Of a stretch of 9,951 nucleotides of DNA, positions 1-6,400 are shown piece after piece. The notes under the pieces were generated by a model, which was given only the letters and a program-made list of their open reading frames with translations, had not been told where the DNA came from and searched no databases. A program made the position numbers and the translations under genes. The stretch is taken from assembly GCA_965659845.1 (NCBI GenBank), contig CBFHXS010000094.1, forward strand, positions 1-9,951, read 5' to 3'. Numbering within the stretch: position 1 is the stretch's first letter; each line of letters begins with the position of its first letter. The stretch is from Brumimicrobium sp965659845 (GTDB taxonomy: Bacteria; Bacteroidota; Bacteroidia; Flavobacteriales_D; Crocinitomicaceae).

Positions 1-1
1 A

Positions 2-940
2 CAGAAGAGTATTATCTGGTTTTTAGGAATTGGGGTAATTGTGTTCATCTTTTTAATCATTCTCGTTTTTATAAATTATCGTCAAAAGAAAAAAATCAAT
101 CAACAGCTTGCGGAGAATAACGTTCTTCTTCAGCGACAAAAGCAAAAGACAGAAAATCAAAATGTTCTACTGGCGAGAAAAAATAAAGAAATTACAGATT
201 CTATAAATTATGCTAAAAGAATTCAAGAAGCGATCTTGCCTTCGCGTTATACTATCTCGGAAAGTATAAATAATGGATTTATTATCTACAAACCGAAAGA
301 TGTAGTCTCTGGTGATTTTTATTGGATAGAAGAAAAAAATGATCGCCTATTTCTTGCAGTGGCTGATTGCACAGGTCATGGTGTTCCAGGTGCAATGGTT
401 AGCGTTATTTGTTCAAATGCTTTATCAAAAGCATTATTGGAGGAACATATTGAAGAACCTGGAAAACTTTTAGACAGAACAAGAGAAATTGTTATAGATC
501 AGTTCCAAAAGAGCTCAGATCATGTAAAAGACGGCATGGACATTAGTCTAGCTGTGATTGATAAAAAGAGTAATAACATACAATGGGCTGGTGCCAATAA
601 CCCGCTCTGGATAATACGAAATGACAAAAAAGATTTTGTTGAAGAGTTACGTCCAGACAAACAACCTGTTGGTGTTTACGAAAAAACTACTCCTTTCAGA
701 ACAACAGAAATTAATGTTACAAAAAAAGACAAAATCTATCTTTTTTCTGATGGATTTGTTGACCAGTTCGGTGGTCGTTCAAATAAAAAGTTCAAACCTG
801 CACAATTTAGAAGACTACTGATCGAAATTCAAGAATTAACGATGAAGGAACAAAAACAGGCTTTAAAAAATTCATTTGATGAATGGAAAGGCAGTAATGA
901 TCAAGTAGACGATGTATGTGTTATAGGTTACGAGTTCTAA
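2..940 (+). CDS. SpoIIE/PP2C-family serine phosphatase, membrane-anchored (5' end outside window)
   Basis: The frame is open from the left edge, so the gene is 5'-truncated; the GTG at 41 is internal to the membrane helix and is not a credible start. Visible in order: one hydrophobic transmembrane segment (about 11-79), a charged Lys/Gln/Asn-rich coiled coil (about 80-190), the linker INYAKRIQEAILP (203-241), then a PP2C-like SpoIIE catalytic domain to the stop. Metal-ligand aspartates are present in GDF (Asp codon 314-316), ADCTGHGVPGA (365-367), FSDG (749-751) and the terminal DD pair (908-913), so the domain should be active. In this family such domains dephosphorylate Ser/Thr-phosphorylated partners, often anti-sigma-factor antagonists. 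Bacteroidota members usually carry N-terminal TPR repeats before the helix; that part is not visible. The partner is unknown. The end overlaps the convergent small gene at 921-1154 by 20 bp. Confidence 0.93.
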   Translation, partial: QKSIIWFLGIGVIVFIFLIILVFINYRQKKKINQQLAENNVLLQRQKQKTENQNVLLARKNKEITDSINYAKRIQEAILPSRYTISESINNGFIIYKPKDVVSGDFYWIEEKNDRLFLAVADCTGHGVPGAMVSVICSNALSKALLEEHIEEPGKLLDRTREIVIDQFQKSSDHVKDGMDISLAVIDKKSNNIQWAGANNPLWIIRNDKKDFVEELRPDKQPVGVYEKTTPFRTTEINVTKKDKIYLFSDGFVDQFGGRSNKKFKPAQFRRLLIEIQELTMKEQKQALKNSFDEWKGSNDQVDDVCVIGYEF

Positions 941-1154
941 TTTCTTCATATTCTTGTGCTGAACAAATCAAAAATATTTCTCCTTGAAGTTCAAGCATAT
1001 CCTTCACCCTAATGATTTCAAAGTATTTATCCGCTTGAATTTGGTGTAAAAATATTTTGTCACCTATCAACTGAACTTCTTCAAAGGCTCGTTCGTTTAT
1101 TATTTTATAATAAGACTTGTTGTCAAAACGTTTTCTATATTGAGGAAAGTCCAT
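921..1154 (-). CDS. Small conserved-looking cytoplasmic protein, function unknown
   Basis: A 77-aa protein starting MDFPQYRKR and ending EEIRTRNL, with no signal peptide, membrane segment or recognised domain. It has many aromatic and charged residues in an ordered-looking alternating pattern (FLHQIQADKYFEII), which suggests a small beta/alpha fold. The composition is protein-like, the ATG sits just behind a perfect TAnnTTTG promoter element on its own strand (1178-1185), and without it the gap between its neighbours would be about 240 bp. Its 3' end overlaps the phosphatase 3' end by 20 bp, tail to tail. I recall similar short proteins beginning MxFPQYRK in Flavobacteriales genomes, but from memory only, and I know no function for them. 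Confidence 0.72.
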   Translation of the reverse strand: MDFPQYRKRFDNKSYYKIINERAFEEVQLIGDKIFLHQIQADKYFEIIRVKDMLELQGEIFLICSAQEYEEIRTRNL

Positions 1155-1161
1155 AATTTTG
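1154..1161 (+). promoter_or_regulatory. Candidate -7 element for the TPR-nth-DUF58 unit
   Basis: TAATTTTG matches all fixed positions of the Bacteroidota -7 consensus TAnnTTTG. It ends 19 bp before the ATG at 1181, giving a predicted 5' leader of roughly 10-15 nt. The -33 TTG is not clear at the usual spacing; only a T-rich stretch (1131-1134) lies about 19 bp upstream. The first base is also the last base of the start codon of the divergent small gene. Confidence 0.45.
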
Positions 1162-1177
1162 CATACTAATTACACGA

Positions 1178-1185
1178 CAAATGTA
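1178..1185 (-). promoter_or_regulatory. Candidate -7 element for the divergent small gene
   Basis: On the minus strand this reads TACATTTG, a full match to TAnnTTTG. It lies 23 bp upstream of the minus-strand ATG at 1154, leaving a short leader. It overlaps the start codon (1181-1183) of the TPR gene. No good TTG is visible at -33; a TTTG upstream is only about 8 bp away, which is too close. The call rests on one element in A+T-rich DNA. Confidence 0.38.
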
Positions 1186-1837
1186 CATTAATTCAAATCA
1201 TAAAAAAGCTCAGGATCTTCTGGATCAGCAAAAATTTGATGCATCATTGATTCATTTTAATAAAGCACTAAAGACGGACCCAAATCATCCAGATATATTA
1301 TCTCATCGAGGAGTATTATATCTACATCTAAAACAGAAAAAAAAATGTTTGGATGATTTACATCTTTCGTTAAAACTAGAACCCGATAATCCATACCGAT
1401 ATGCTTCTTTAGCCTATGCAAAGGACTTTTTCGGAGACCTTCAGGGTGCAATAGTTGATTATCAAAAGGCAGTTGAACTAGATCCCGAAGATGCAGTAGC
1501 ACATAATAACCTGGGCCTTTTACTTGAAAAACAAGGATATCAACAAAAAGCTCAACGTAATTTTGAAAAAGCGGATAAACTCTCTAAAATCGAAAAGAAA
1601 ATGTTCGACAAATTAGATGAGATGGAGGGTATAGAACAATCCGGCGATAAAATCAATTCTTCTGCTCCTCCTCCAGGTGAGCGAATTCAGCCACAAAAAC
1701 TTGAACCTGATCACAATCCTTCTCGAAAAGAAGTAGTGCGTGATGTGTTTACGAAAAAGACTGTTTTCAAGGAGTTCTTGATTTTCGTTAGGAATGGATT
1801 CAAATTAAAAAAAGATGACCAAAAAAGAAAAGGTTGA
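1181..1837 (+). CDS. Tetratricopeptide-repeat protein
   Basis: A 218-aa protein with about four TPR units over residues 6-137. Characteristic signs are the A-x-x-x-F/Y-x-x-A-L-x-x-x-P spacing in HFNKALKTDP, YRYASLAYAKDFFGD, DYQKAVELDPEDAVAHNNLG and RNFEKADKL. TPR arrays are protein-protein interaction scaffolds. A Pro/Gly-containing, probably disordered linker follows (about 150-180), then a conserved-looking basic tail containing VFKEFLIFVRNGFKLKK. There is no signal peptide or transmembrane segment, so it should be cytoplasmic. It is the first gene of a unit with nth and the DUF58 gene, and its last 23 bp overlap nth, suggesting translational coupling. The partner is unknown, and coupling to DNA repair is only positional. 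ATG 1181 is chosen because it follows the -7 element closely. Confidence 0.9.
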   Translation: MYINSNHKKAQDLLDQQKFDASLIHFNKALKTDPNHPDILSHRGVLYLHLKQKKKCLDDLHLSLKLEPDNPYRYASLAYAKDFFGDLQGAIVDYQKAVELDPEDAVAHNNLGLLLEKQGYQQKAQRNFEKADKLSKIEKKMFDKLDEMEGIEQSGDKINSSAPPPGERIQPQKLEPDHNPSRKEVVRDVFTKKTVFKEFLIFVRNGFKLKKDDQKRKG

Positions 1838-2462
1838 ATACGTAATGAGGGAGTTGGATAAACTTTATCCTGAAACACCTGTGCCACTGGACCATCAAGA
1901 TGCTTACACTTTACTGATTGCCGTTTTATTATCTGCACAATGCACAGACGAACGGGTCAATAAAATCACACCACATCTTTTCGATAAGGCAAGAACTCCT
2001 CATGATATGGTTCAACTTGATGTTGATGAGATTAAAGCAATCATTCGTCCTTGTGGTTTGTCTCCGCGAAAATCCAAAGCTATTTATGATCTTTCTCAAA
2101 TCTTAATTGATAAGTATAATGGAGAAGTACCTGAAGATATGGAAGCGCTAGAGGAACTACCTGGAGTTGGACATAAAACTGCTAGTGTTGTCATGTCTCA
2201 AGCTTTTGGTCATCCGGCATTTCCTGTTGATACGCACATCCATCGTTTAATGTATCGCTGGGGATTTACCAATGGAAAAAATGTTGTGCAAACAGAAAAA
2301 GATGCAAAACGTCTCTTTCCCAAAGACACCTGGAATAAGCTTCATTTGCAGATCATTTTCTACGGAAGGAGCCATTCTCCAGCAAGAAGTCCTAAACTAA
2401 GCAAAGACTACATCACAAAAGAAATTGGACGAAAAACAGTCTTAAAGGATTACAAACCGTAG
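1815..2462 (+). CDS. nth: Endonuclease III-type DNA glycosylase/AP lyase, without Fe-S cluster cysteines
   Basis: A 215-aa protein aligning with endonuclease III over its length. This enzyme removes oxidised pyrimidines from DNA and cleaves the resulting abasic site in base-excision repair. Motifs visible: LLSAQCTDERVN (38-49), the helix-hairpin-helix LPGVGHKTA (115-123) with catalytic Lys121, and FPVDTHIHR with catalytic Asp139, equivalent to E. coli Lys120 and Asp138. The C-terminal C-x6-C-x2-C-x5-C cluster that binds [4Fe-4S] in E. coli Nth is absent: after FYGRSHSPAR comes a Lys-rich tail without cysteine, and only Cys43 and Cys80 exist in the whole protein. To my recollection this cluster-less form is common in Flavobacteriia. 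ATG 1815 overlaps the TPR gene; the DUF58 gene starts 21 bp downstream. Confidence 0.95.
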   Translation: MTKKEKVEYVMRELDKLYPETPVPLDHQDAYTLLIAVLLSAQCTDERVNKITPHLFDKARTPHDMVQLDVDEIKAIIRPCGLSPRKSKAIYDLSQILIDKYNGEVPEDMEALEELPGVGHKTASVVMSQAFGHPAFPVDTHIHRLMYRWGFTNGKNVVQTEKDAKRLFPKDTWNKLHLQIIFYGRSHSPARSPKLSKDYITKEIGRKTVLKDYKP

Positions 2463-2483
2463 AGAATTCATTATCTTTCTTGC

Positions 2484-3491
2484 ATGGCAGAAGAGATCAA
2501 AAGAGAACATCTAGAGCGATTCGGTAGTCTCGAACTAATGGCTAAACAAGTAGTTGAGGGTTTTATTACTGGATTGCACAAAAGTCCTTTTCACGGTTTT
2601 TCTGTTGAATTTGCTGAGCACAGACTTTATAATGCAGGAGAGTCTACGCGTCACGTGGATTGGAAGCTTTATGCTCGTACTGAAAAATTATTCACTAAGA
2701 AATACGAAGAGGAAACGAATCTACGTTGTCAAATGGTTTTAGACACCAGTGGATCAATGTATTTCAAGCATGAAGACAATTGGTCCAAAATCAAGTACAG
2801 TATTTATGCAATCGCTTCGTTAATGGAGCTTCTCAAAAAACAAAGAGATGCTGTTGGGCTTTCACTTTTTAGCGATCGATTAGAAGAACATACCGAAACT
2901 AAGTCCTCTGCTCGTCACCAACGTTATTTGTTTGGTAGACTTGAACAGCAACTGCATGAATATGATAAGACCGAGTTGAAAACAACGTCTGCCGTTGAAG
3001 CTTTACATGATATTGCAGAGCTCAGTCATAAAAGAAGTCTAGTCATGATTTTTTCAGATATGCTTGATGATCCTGATAAGAAAGAGAAACTGTTTGAAGC
3101 TCTTCANNNNNNNNNTAAAAGAAGTCTAGTCATGATTTTTTCAGATATGCTTGATGATCCTGATAAGAAAGAGAAACTGTTTGAAGCTCTTCAGCATCTG
3201 AAACACAATAAACATGAAGTCATTCTGTTTCATGTTGTTGACCGAAAAAGCGAAATCGACTTTTCATTTGAAAACCGACCCTACACGTTGGTCGATATGG
3301 AATCAGGTGAAAAACTAAAGCTTATGCCTGCGGAAATAAAAGACCACTACGTTAAACAAACAACAGCTTATTTCAAAGACATTAAGGATAAGTGCGGGGC
3401 TTATGGCATTGACTTTATGGAAGTCGATGTAAACAAGCCACTCAACCAGGTTTTAATCCAATATTTGACAAGACGTCAACGCATGAAATAA
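2484..3491 (+). CDS. DUF58 / VWA-like protein, interrupted by an assembly gap
   Basis: A DUF58 protein of the type normally encoded beside a MoxR AAA+ ATPase. Its features are an N-terminal helical region (RHVDWKLYARTEKL around 56-69) followed by a von Willebrand A-like fold with a DTSGSM metal-ion site (Asp87, Ser89, Ser91) and FSDML further on. There is no transmembrane segment or signal peptide. MoxR/DUF58 pairs are thought to act as chaperones for metal loading or complex assembly; no moxR lies in this window. The sequence holds nine N (3107-3115) between two identical 78-bp copies (3029-3106 and 3116-3193), giving a doubled 26-residue stretch plus undefined residues. Removing one copy and the N run (87 bp, 29 codons) keeps the frame and gives a smooth 306-aa protein of ordinary family length. 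Third and last gene of the TPR-nth-DUF58 unit. Confidence 0.92.
   Translation: MAEEIKREHLERFGSLELMAKQVVEGFITGLHKSPFHGFSVEFAEHRLYNAGESTRHVDWKLYARTEKLFTKKYEEETNLRCQMVLDTSGSMYFKHEDNWSKIKYSIYAIASLMELLKKQRDAVGLSLFSDRLEEHTETKSSARHQRYLFGRLEQQLHEYDKTELKTTSAVEALHDIAELSHKRSLVMIFSDMLDDPDKKEKLFEALXXXXKRSLVMIFSDMLDDPDKKEKLFEALQHLKHNKHEVILFHVVDRKSEIDFSFENRPYTLVDMESGEKLKLMPAEIKDHYVKQTTAYFKDIKDKCGAYGIDFMEVDVNKPLNQVLIQYLTRRQRMK
3029..3193 (+). repeat. 78-bp exact direct repeat around a 9-N scaffold gap (assembly artefact)
   Basis: Positions 3029-3106 and 3116-3193 are identical base for base, beginning TAAAAGAAGTC and ending GCTCTTCA, separated only by N at 3107-3115. The ends of two contigs appear to be the same sequence placed side by side instead of merged. 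Copy plus gap equals 87 bp, a multiple of three, so the reading frame survives, which can hide the problem. A true tandem duplication would not end exactly at the gap on both sides. Confidence 0.95.
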
Positions 3492-3493
3492 AA

Positions 3494-3524
3494 AAATGGA
3501 CAACTTCAAAAGAAGTGCCCATTT
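3494..3524. terminator. Hairpin between convergent DUF58 gene and pdhB, probable bidirectional terminator
   Basis: AAATGG (3494-3499) pairs with CCATTT (3519-3524), and ACTTC (3503-3507) with GAAGT (3512-3516), with a small internal loop and an AAAA apical loop. On the minus strand the stem runs into a T tract (complement of 3491-3496), the better intrinsic-terminator signal and fitting the end of pdhB. On the plus strand the following CATATCTTTTC is a weaker tract. It occupies the short gap between two converging genes. Confidence 0.6.
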
Positions 3525-3547
3525 CATATCTTTTCTATAGTTCCCTT

Positions 3548-4528
3548 TTAATTTCTATACAACGTTGCCTTTACAGCTTTTGTGATTCGATCAACATTAG
3601 GTAATGCCGCATCAATCAATGTTGGTGAGAATGGGAATGGAGTATCTGTTTGTGTAACACGTTGCACTGGTGCATCAAGATAATCAAACGCATAACGCTG
3701 AATGTGATATCCTAGCTCTGAAGAAATTGAAGCCAATGGCCATGATTCTTCAACTACTACACATCTATTTGTTTTCTTCACTGATTCTACAACAGTTGCA
3801 TAATCAATTGGACGTACCGTTCTAAGGTCGATGATTTCACAATCAATATTATCTTCCTTTAAGGCATCAGCTGCTTTATGAACCTCCTTCATTATTTTAC
3901 CAAAAGAAACGATGGTAACATCTCTACCTTTTCGCTTGATATCAGCAACACCAATTGGCGTTAAGTACTCTCCTTCAGGAATTTCTCCTTTATCTCCATA
4001 CATTTTCTCAGATTCCAAGAAAACAACAGGGTCATTATCTCGAATTGCTGATTTTAATAATCCCTTAGCATCAGCAGGAGTTGAAGGAGTGATAACCTTT
4101 AAACCAGGTACATGCGCATAAAAAGACTCAAATGCTTGAGAATGTGTCGCCGCAAGTTGACCTGCTTGACCATTTCCACCTCTAAATACAATTGGACAAT
4201 GGTATTGACCACCAGACATCTGCAACATTTTTGCTGCACTGTTGATGATTTGATCCGAAGCCAAAAGGGCAAAATTCCATGTCATAAACTCAACAATAGG
4301 TCTTAAACCATTCATTGAGGCTCCAACTCCAATTCCAGAGAAACCAAGCTCAGCGATCGGTGTATCAATCACACGCTTTTCTCCAAATTCATCTAACATT
4401 CCTTGAGATACTTTGTAGGCACCATTGTACTCGGCAACCTCCTCTCCCATTAGGAATACATTTTCGTCACGGCGCATCTCTTCATTCATGGCCTCTCTCA
4501 ACGCTTCTCTAAACTGAACTGTCTTCAT
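3548..4528 (-). CDS. pdhB: Pyruvate dehydrogenase complex E1 component, beta subunit
   Basis: A 326-aa protein, full family length. E1 is an alpha/beta thiamine-diphosphate enzyme that decarboxylates pyruvate and transfers the acetyl group to E2 lipoyl groups, feeding acetyl-CoA to the TCA cycle. Visible: the N-terminal pyrimidine-binding domain with FLMGEEVAEYNGAYKVS (25-41) and DTPIAELGFSGIGVGA (55-70), where Glu60 is the residue expected to activate the cofactor; the IVFRGGNG and ATHSQAFESFYAHVPG segments; and a transketolase C-terminal domain with VTIVSFGKI and DLRTVRPID. The match is to the PdhB group; branched-chain 2-oxoacid E1 beta is the main alternative. The alpha subunit and E2 are not adjacent, and a lone pdhB is, as far as I recall, usual in flavobacteria. 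The gene is divergent from pfkA across 137 bp and ends at the hairpin 3494-3524. Confidence 0.95.
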   Translation of the reverse strand: MKTVQFREALREAMNEEMRRDENVFLMGEEVAEYNGAYKVSQGMLDEFGEKRVIDTPIAELGFSGIGVGASMNGLRPIVEFMTWNFALLASDQIINSAAKMLQMSGGQYHCPIVFRGGNGQAGQLAATHSQAFESFYAHVPGLKVITPSTPADAKGLLKSAIRDNDPVVFLESEKMYGDKGEIPEGEYLTPIGVADIKRKGRDVTIVSFGKIMKEVHKAADALKEDNIDCEIIDLRTVRPIDYATVVESVKKTNRCVVVEESWPLASISSELGYHIQRYAFDYLDAPVQRVTQTDTPFPFSPTLIDAALPNVDRITKAVKATLYRN

Positions 4529-4590
4529 TCTTAGTCTATTATAGAATACTAAAATTCAATCATTCTTAATCGTGGTAAATCTAACAAAAA

Positions 4591-4623
4591 TTGACCTGAA
4601 CCAAAGAGAAAGCCATAGTTTTT
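4591..4623 (+). promoter_or_regulatory. Candidate promoter for pfkA unit
   Basis: TTG (4591-4593) and TAGTTTTT (4616-4623) are separated by 22 bp, fitting the Bacteroidota TTG-N(17-23)-TAnnTTTG arrangement except for the last base of the -7 box. A second weak -7-like box, TAATTTCG, lies at 4628-4635 but has no TTG at suitable distance. The predicted leader would be about 35 nt and would contain the inverted repeat at 4632-4650. No equally good promoter for the divergent pdhB is seen in this gap. Confidence 0.28.
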
Positions 4624-4631
4624 TAATTAAT

Positions 4632-4650
4632 TTCGTTTACTAGCAACGAA
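4632..4650. repeat. Small inverted repeat upstream of pfkA
   Basis: TTCGTT (4632-4637) and AACGAA (4645-4650) form a perfect 6-bp inverted repeat around a 7-nt spacer, 15 bp before the pfkA ATG. It could be a small operator or a leader hairpin. It is short enough to arise by chance in this sequence. Confidence 0.3.
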
Positions 4651-4665
4651 TAACAATAGATCTAA

Positions 4666-5637
4666 ATGAAAAAAATAGGCGTTTTCACATCTGGAGGAGA
4701 TTCACCTGGCATGAATGCCGCTGTTCGCGCAGTGGTCAAAACAGCTCTGCATCATAAGGTTGAACCCATTGGGATTAGAGATGGTTTTGAAGGGATGATA
4801 AAAGGTGATTTTCAGTCACTATCCTACAATGACGTAGATAACATCATTCATTTAGGAGGTACAGTTCTCGGATCCGCTAGATCTAAAGAGTTCAGAACAA
4901 CTGAAGGAAGAAAAAAAGCATTTCAAAACTTAGTGGAGGCCAGAATTGAAGGACTCATTGTTATTGGTGGAGACGGATCATTCACAGGTGCTCATATTTT
5001 AAATAAAGAATATGGCATTCCTTTTATAGGTTTACCCGGAACAATTGACAATGACCTTTACGGTACCGAAGCTTCAATTGGTTATGATACGGCATTAAAC
5101 ACTATTGTAAGAGCAGTCGACCAGATAAGGGATACCGCTTCTTCTCATCATCGTATATTCTTTGTAGAAGTTATGGGAAGAAATGCTGGTTTTTTAGCTT
5201 TGAATTCTGCAATTGCATCTGGAGCTGAATCTGTTTTGATTCCTGAAAGTATTACTGATATACAAGCATTAGCACAACAGATCAAAACTCAAAATAAAGG
5301 GAAGAGATCAAGTATCATTATTGTCGCCGAGGGTGATGACGCTGGAGGTGCTGCGGAAATTGTGCAAAAAGTTAAACCTCATCTCAAAGGATTTGAACTT
5401 CGCACTACTATTTTAGGACACACTCAGCGAGGAGGCAGTCCAACGTATTACGATCGAGCTTTTGCCACAAGAGCAGGTGTTGAAGCGGTAGAGCTAATTC
5501 GAGATGGTAAATCAAATTTGATGATAGGGATAACAGGTGACACGTTGAAATTGACAGCAATAGCCGAGGCCATTGAGCACAAGAACATACCTGATTTAGA
5601 TAAGGAAAATCTATTAAAGAAATTGTTGACTTCCTAA
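4666..5637 (+). CDS. pfkA: ATP-dependent 6-phosphofructokinase
   Basis: A 323-aa protein, typical of the bacterial PFK-A family, phosphorylating fructose 6-phosphate to the 1,6-bisphosphate as the committed step of glycolysis. Motifs: the N-terminal GVFTSGGDSPGMNAAVR (5-21), GGDGS (101-105), PGTIDND (124-130) with catalytic Asp128, MGRNAGF, and GHTQRGGSP. Gly104 and Gly125 occupy the positions that are Asp and Lys in pyrophosphate-dependent enzymes, so ATP should be the phosphoryl donor. The stop is a double TAATAA, followed after 4 bp by the lipoprotein hydrolase gene, so pfkA is probably the first gene of a three-gene transcript. In many Bacteroidota pfkA is followed by a GAPDH gene; that is not the case here. 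Confidence 0.97.
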   Translation: MKKIGVFTSGGDSPGMNAAVRAVVKTALHHKVEPIGIRDGFEGMIKGDFQSLSYNDVDNIIHLGGTVLGSARSKEFRTTEGRKKAFQNLVEARIEGLIVIGGDGSFTGAHILNKEYGIPFIGLPGTIDNDLYGTEASIGYDTALNTIVRAVDQIRDTASSHHRIFFVEVMGRNAGFLALNSAIASGAESVLIPESITDIQALAQQIKTQNKGKRSSIIIVAEGDDAGGAAEIVQKVKPHLKGFELRTTILGHTQRGGSPTYYDRAFATRAGVEAVELIRDGKSNLMIGITGDTLKLTAIAEAIEHKNIPDLDKENLLKKLLTS

Positions 5638-5641
5638 TAAC

Positions 5642-6400
5642 ATGTCGATACGTTTTCTTAAGTTGAATTTACTTTTGCTATCATCTCTCTTGTACTTAAC
5701 ACAATGTAGTAAACTTCCTGATGAAGATTTATTGATTGGAGTATCACAACAACTCACCGAAACCAACGACTATGATATCCTTTGTCCAAAAGAAGGAACA
5801 CCGAAAACTACCTTAATCTTTTATCCAGGTGGATTGGTTGACCCACATAGCTATTTAAAATGGCAGAACGAACTGGTTGCCAATGACTCTACTTTACAAA
5901 TCATTACCGTGAAAATGCCCAGTAACCTTGCTGTTATAAATAGTACCAAGGGGGCTAAACTTTTCGATGCTTACGATGACATGGAGAGGTGGATTATTTC
6001 TGGTCATTCTTTAGGAGGTGCAATGGCAACAAATATGATCGATAAATATTCAGAAAAACTGGAGGCATTAATATATCTTGCTGCATATCCTGCTGATGAT
6101 AGAATCAAGGAATATTCTGGAAGTGTTTTGAGTATTTCTGCAGAGAATGATGGGTTAACTACTCCAACAGATATACAAAATCGAGTTAGCGATCTTCCTG
6201 AGGCCTATGTGATGAATTCAATTCTAGATTTTCCAAATGATGTAAAAGCAAAAACCCTTTACTATCAAATACAAGGTGGAAATCACGCACAGTTTGGAAA
6301 TTATGGAGAACAAGAAGATGATCTTGAAGCTAAAATCAGCAGAGAGCAGCAACAAAATGAAATGGTTGAACTTATCAGAAACTATCTAAATCAGTTATGA
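5642..6400 (+). CDS. Lipoprotein alpha/beta-hydrolase
   Basis: A 252-aa protein with a lipoprotein signal peptide: Arg/Lys near the N-terminus, a Leu-rich stretch, and lipobox LTQC with Cys22 as the probable lipidated residue. It is therefore anchored in a membrane and faces the periplasm or surface. The rest is a compact alpha/beta-hydrolase: oxyanion strand LIFYPGG (58-64), nucleophile elbow SGHSLGG (120-126) with Ser123, acid Asp170 in SAENDG, and His215 in GGNHAQFG. The triad is complete and correctly spaced. Residues 61-64 and the GNHAQFGNYG end resemble small carboxylesterase or dienelactone-hydrolase-like families. The substrate cannot be told from sequence. It begins 4 bp after pfkA, and its TGA overlaps the next ATG (ATGA at 6397-6400), so the genes are likely co-transcribed and translationally coupled. 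Confidence 0.9.
   Translation: MSIRFLKLNLLLLSSLLYLTQCSKLPDEDLLIGVSQQLTETNDYDILCPKEGTPKTTLIFYPGGLVDPHSYLKWQNELVANDSTLQIITVKMPSNLAVINSTKGAKLFDAYDDMERWIISGHSLGGAMATNMIDKYSEKLEALIYLAAYPADDRIKEYSGSVLSISAENDGLTTPTDIQNRVSDLPEAYVMNSILDFPNDVKAKTLYYQIQGGNHAQFGNYGEQEDDLEAKISREQQQNEMVELIRNYLNQL

Noticed and set aside
3116..3193. Real internal duplication of a 26-residue segment in the DUF58 protein
   Set aside because: The repeat is perfect and both copies end exactly at the N run, as expected from an unmerged contig overlap, not from evolution.
3912..4512. Plus-strand open frames across pdhB
   Set aside because: They are antisense shadows of a full-length, strongly recognised pdhB.
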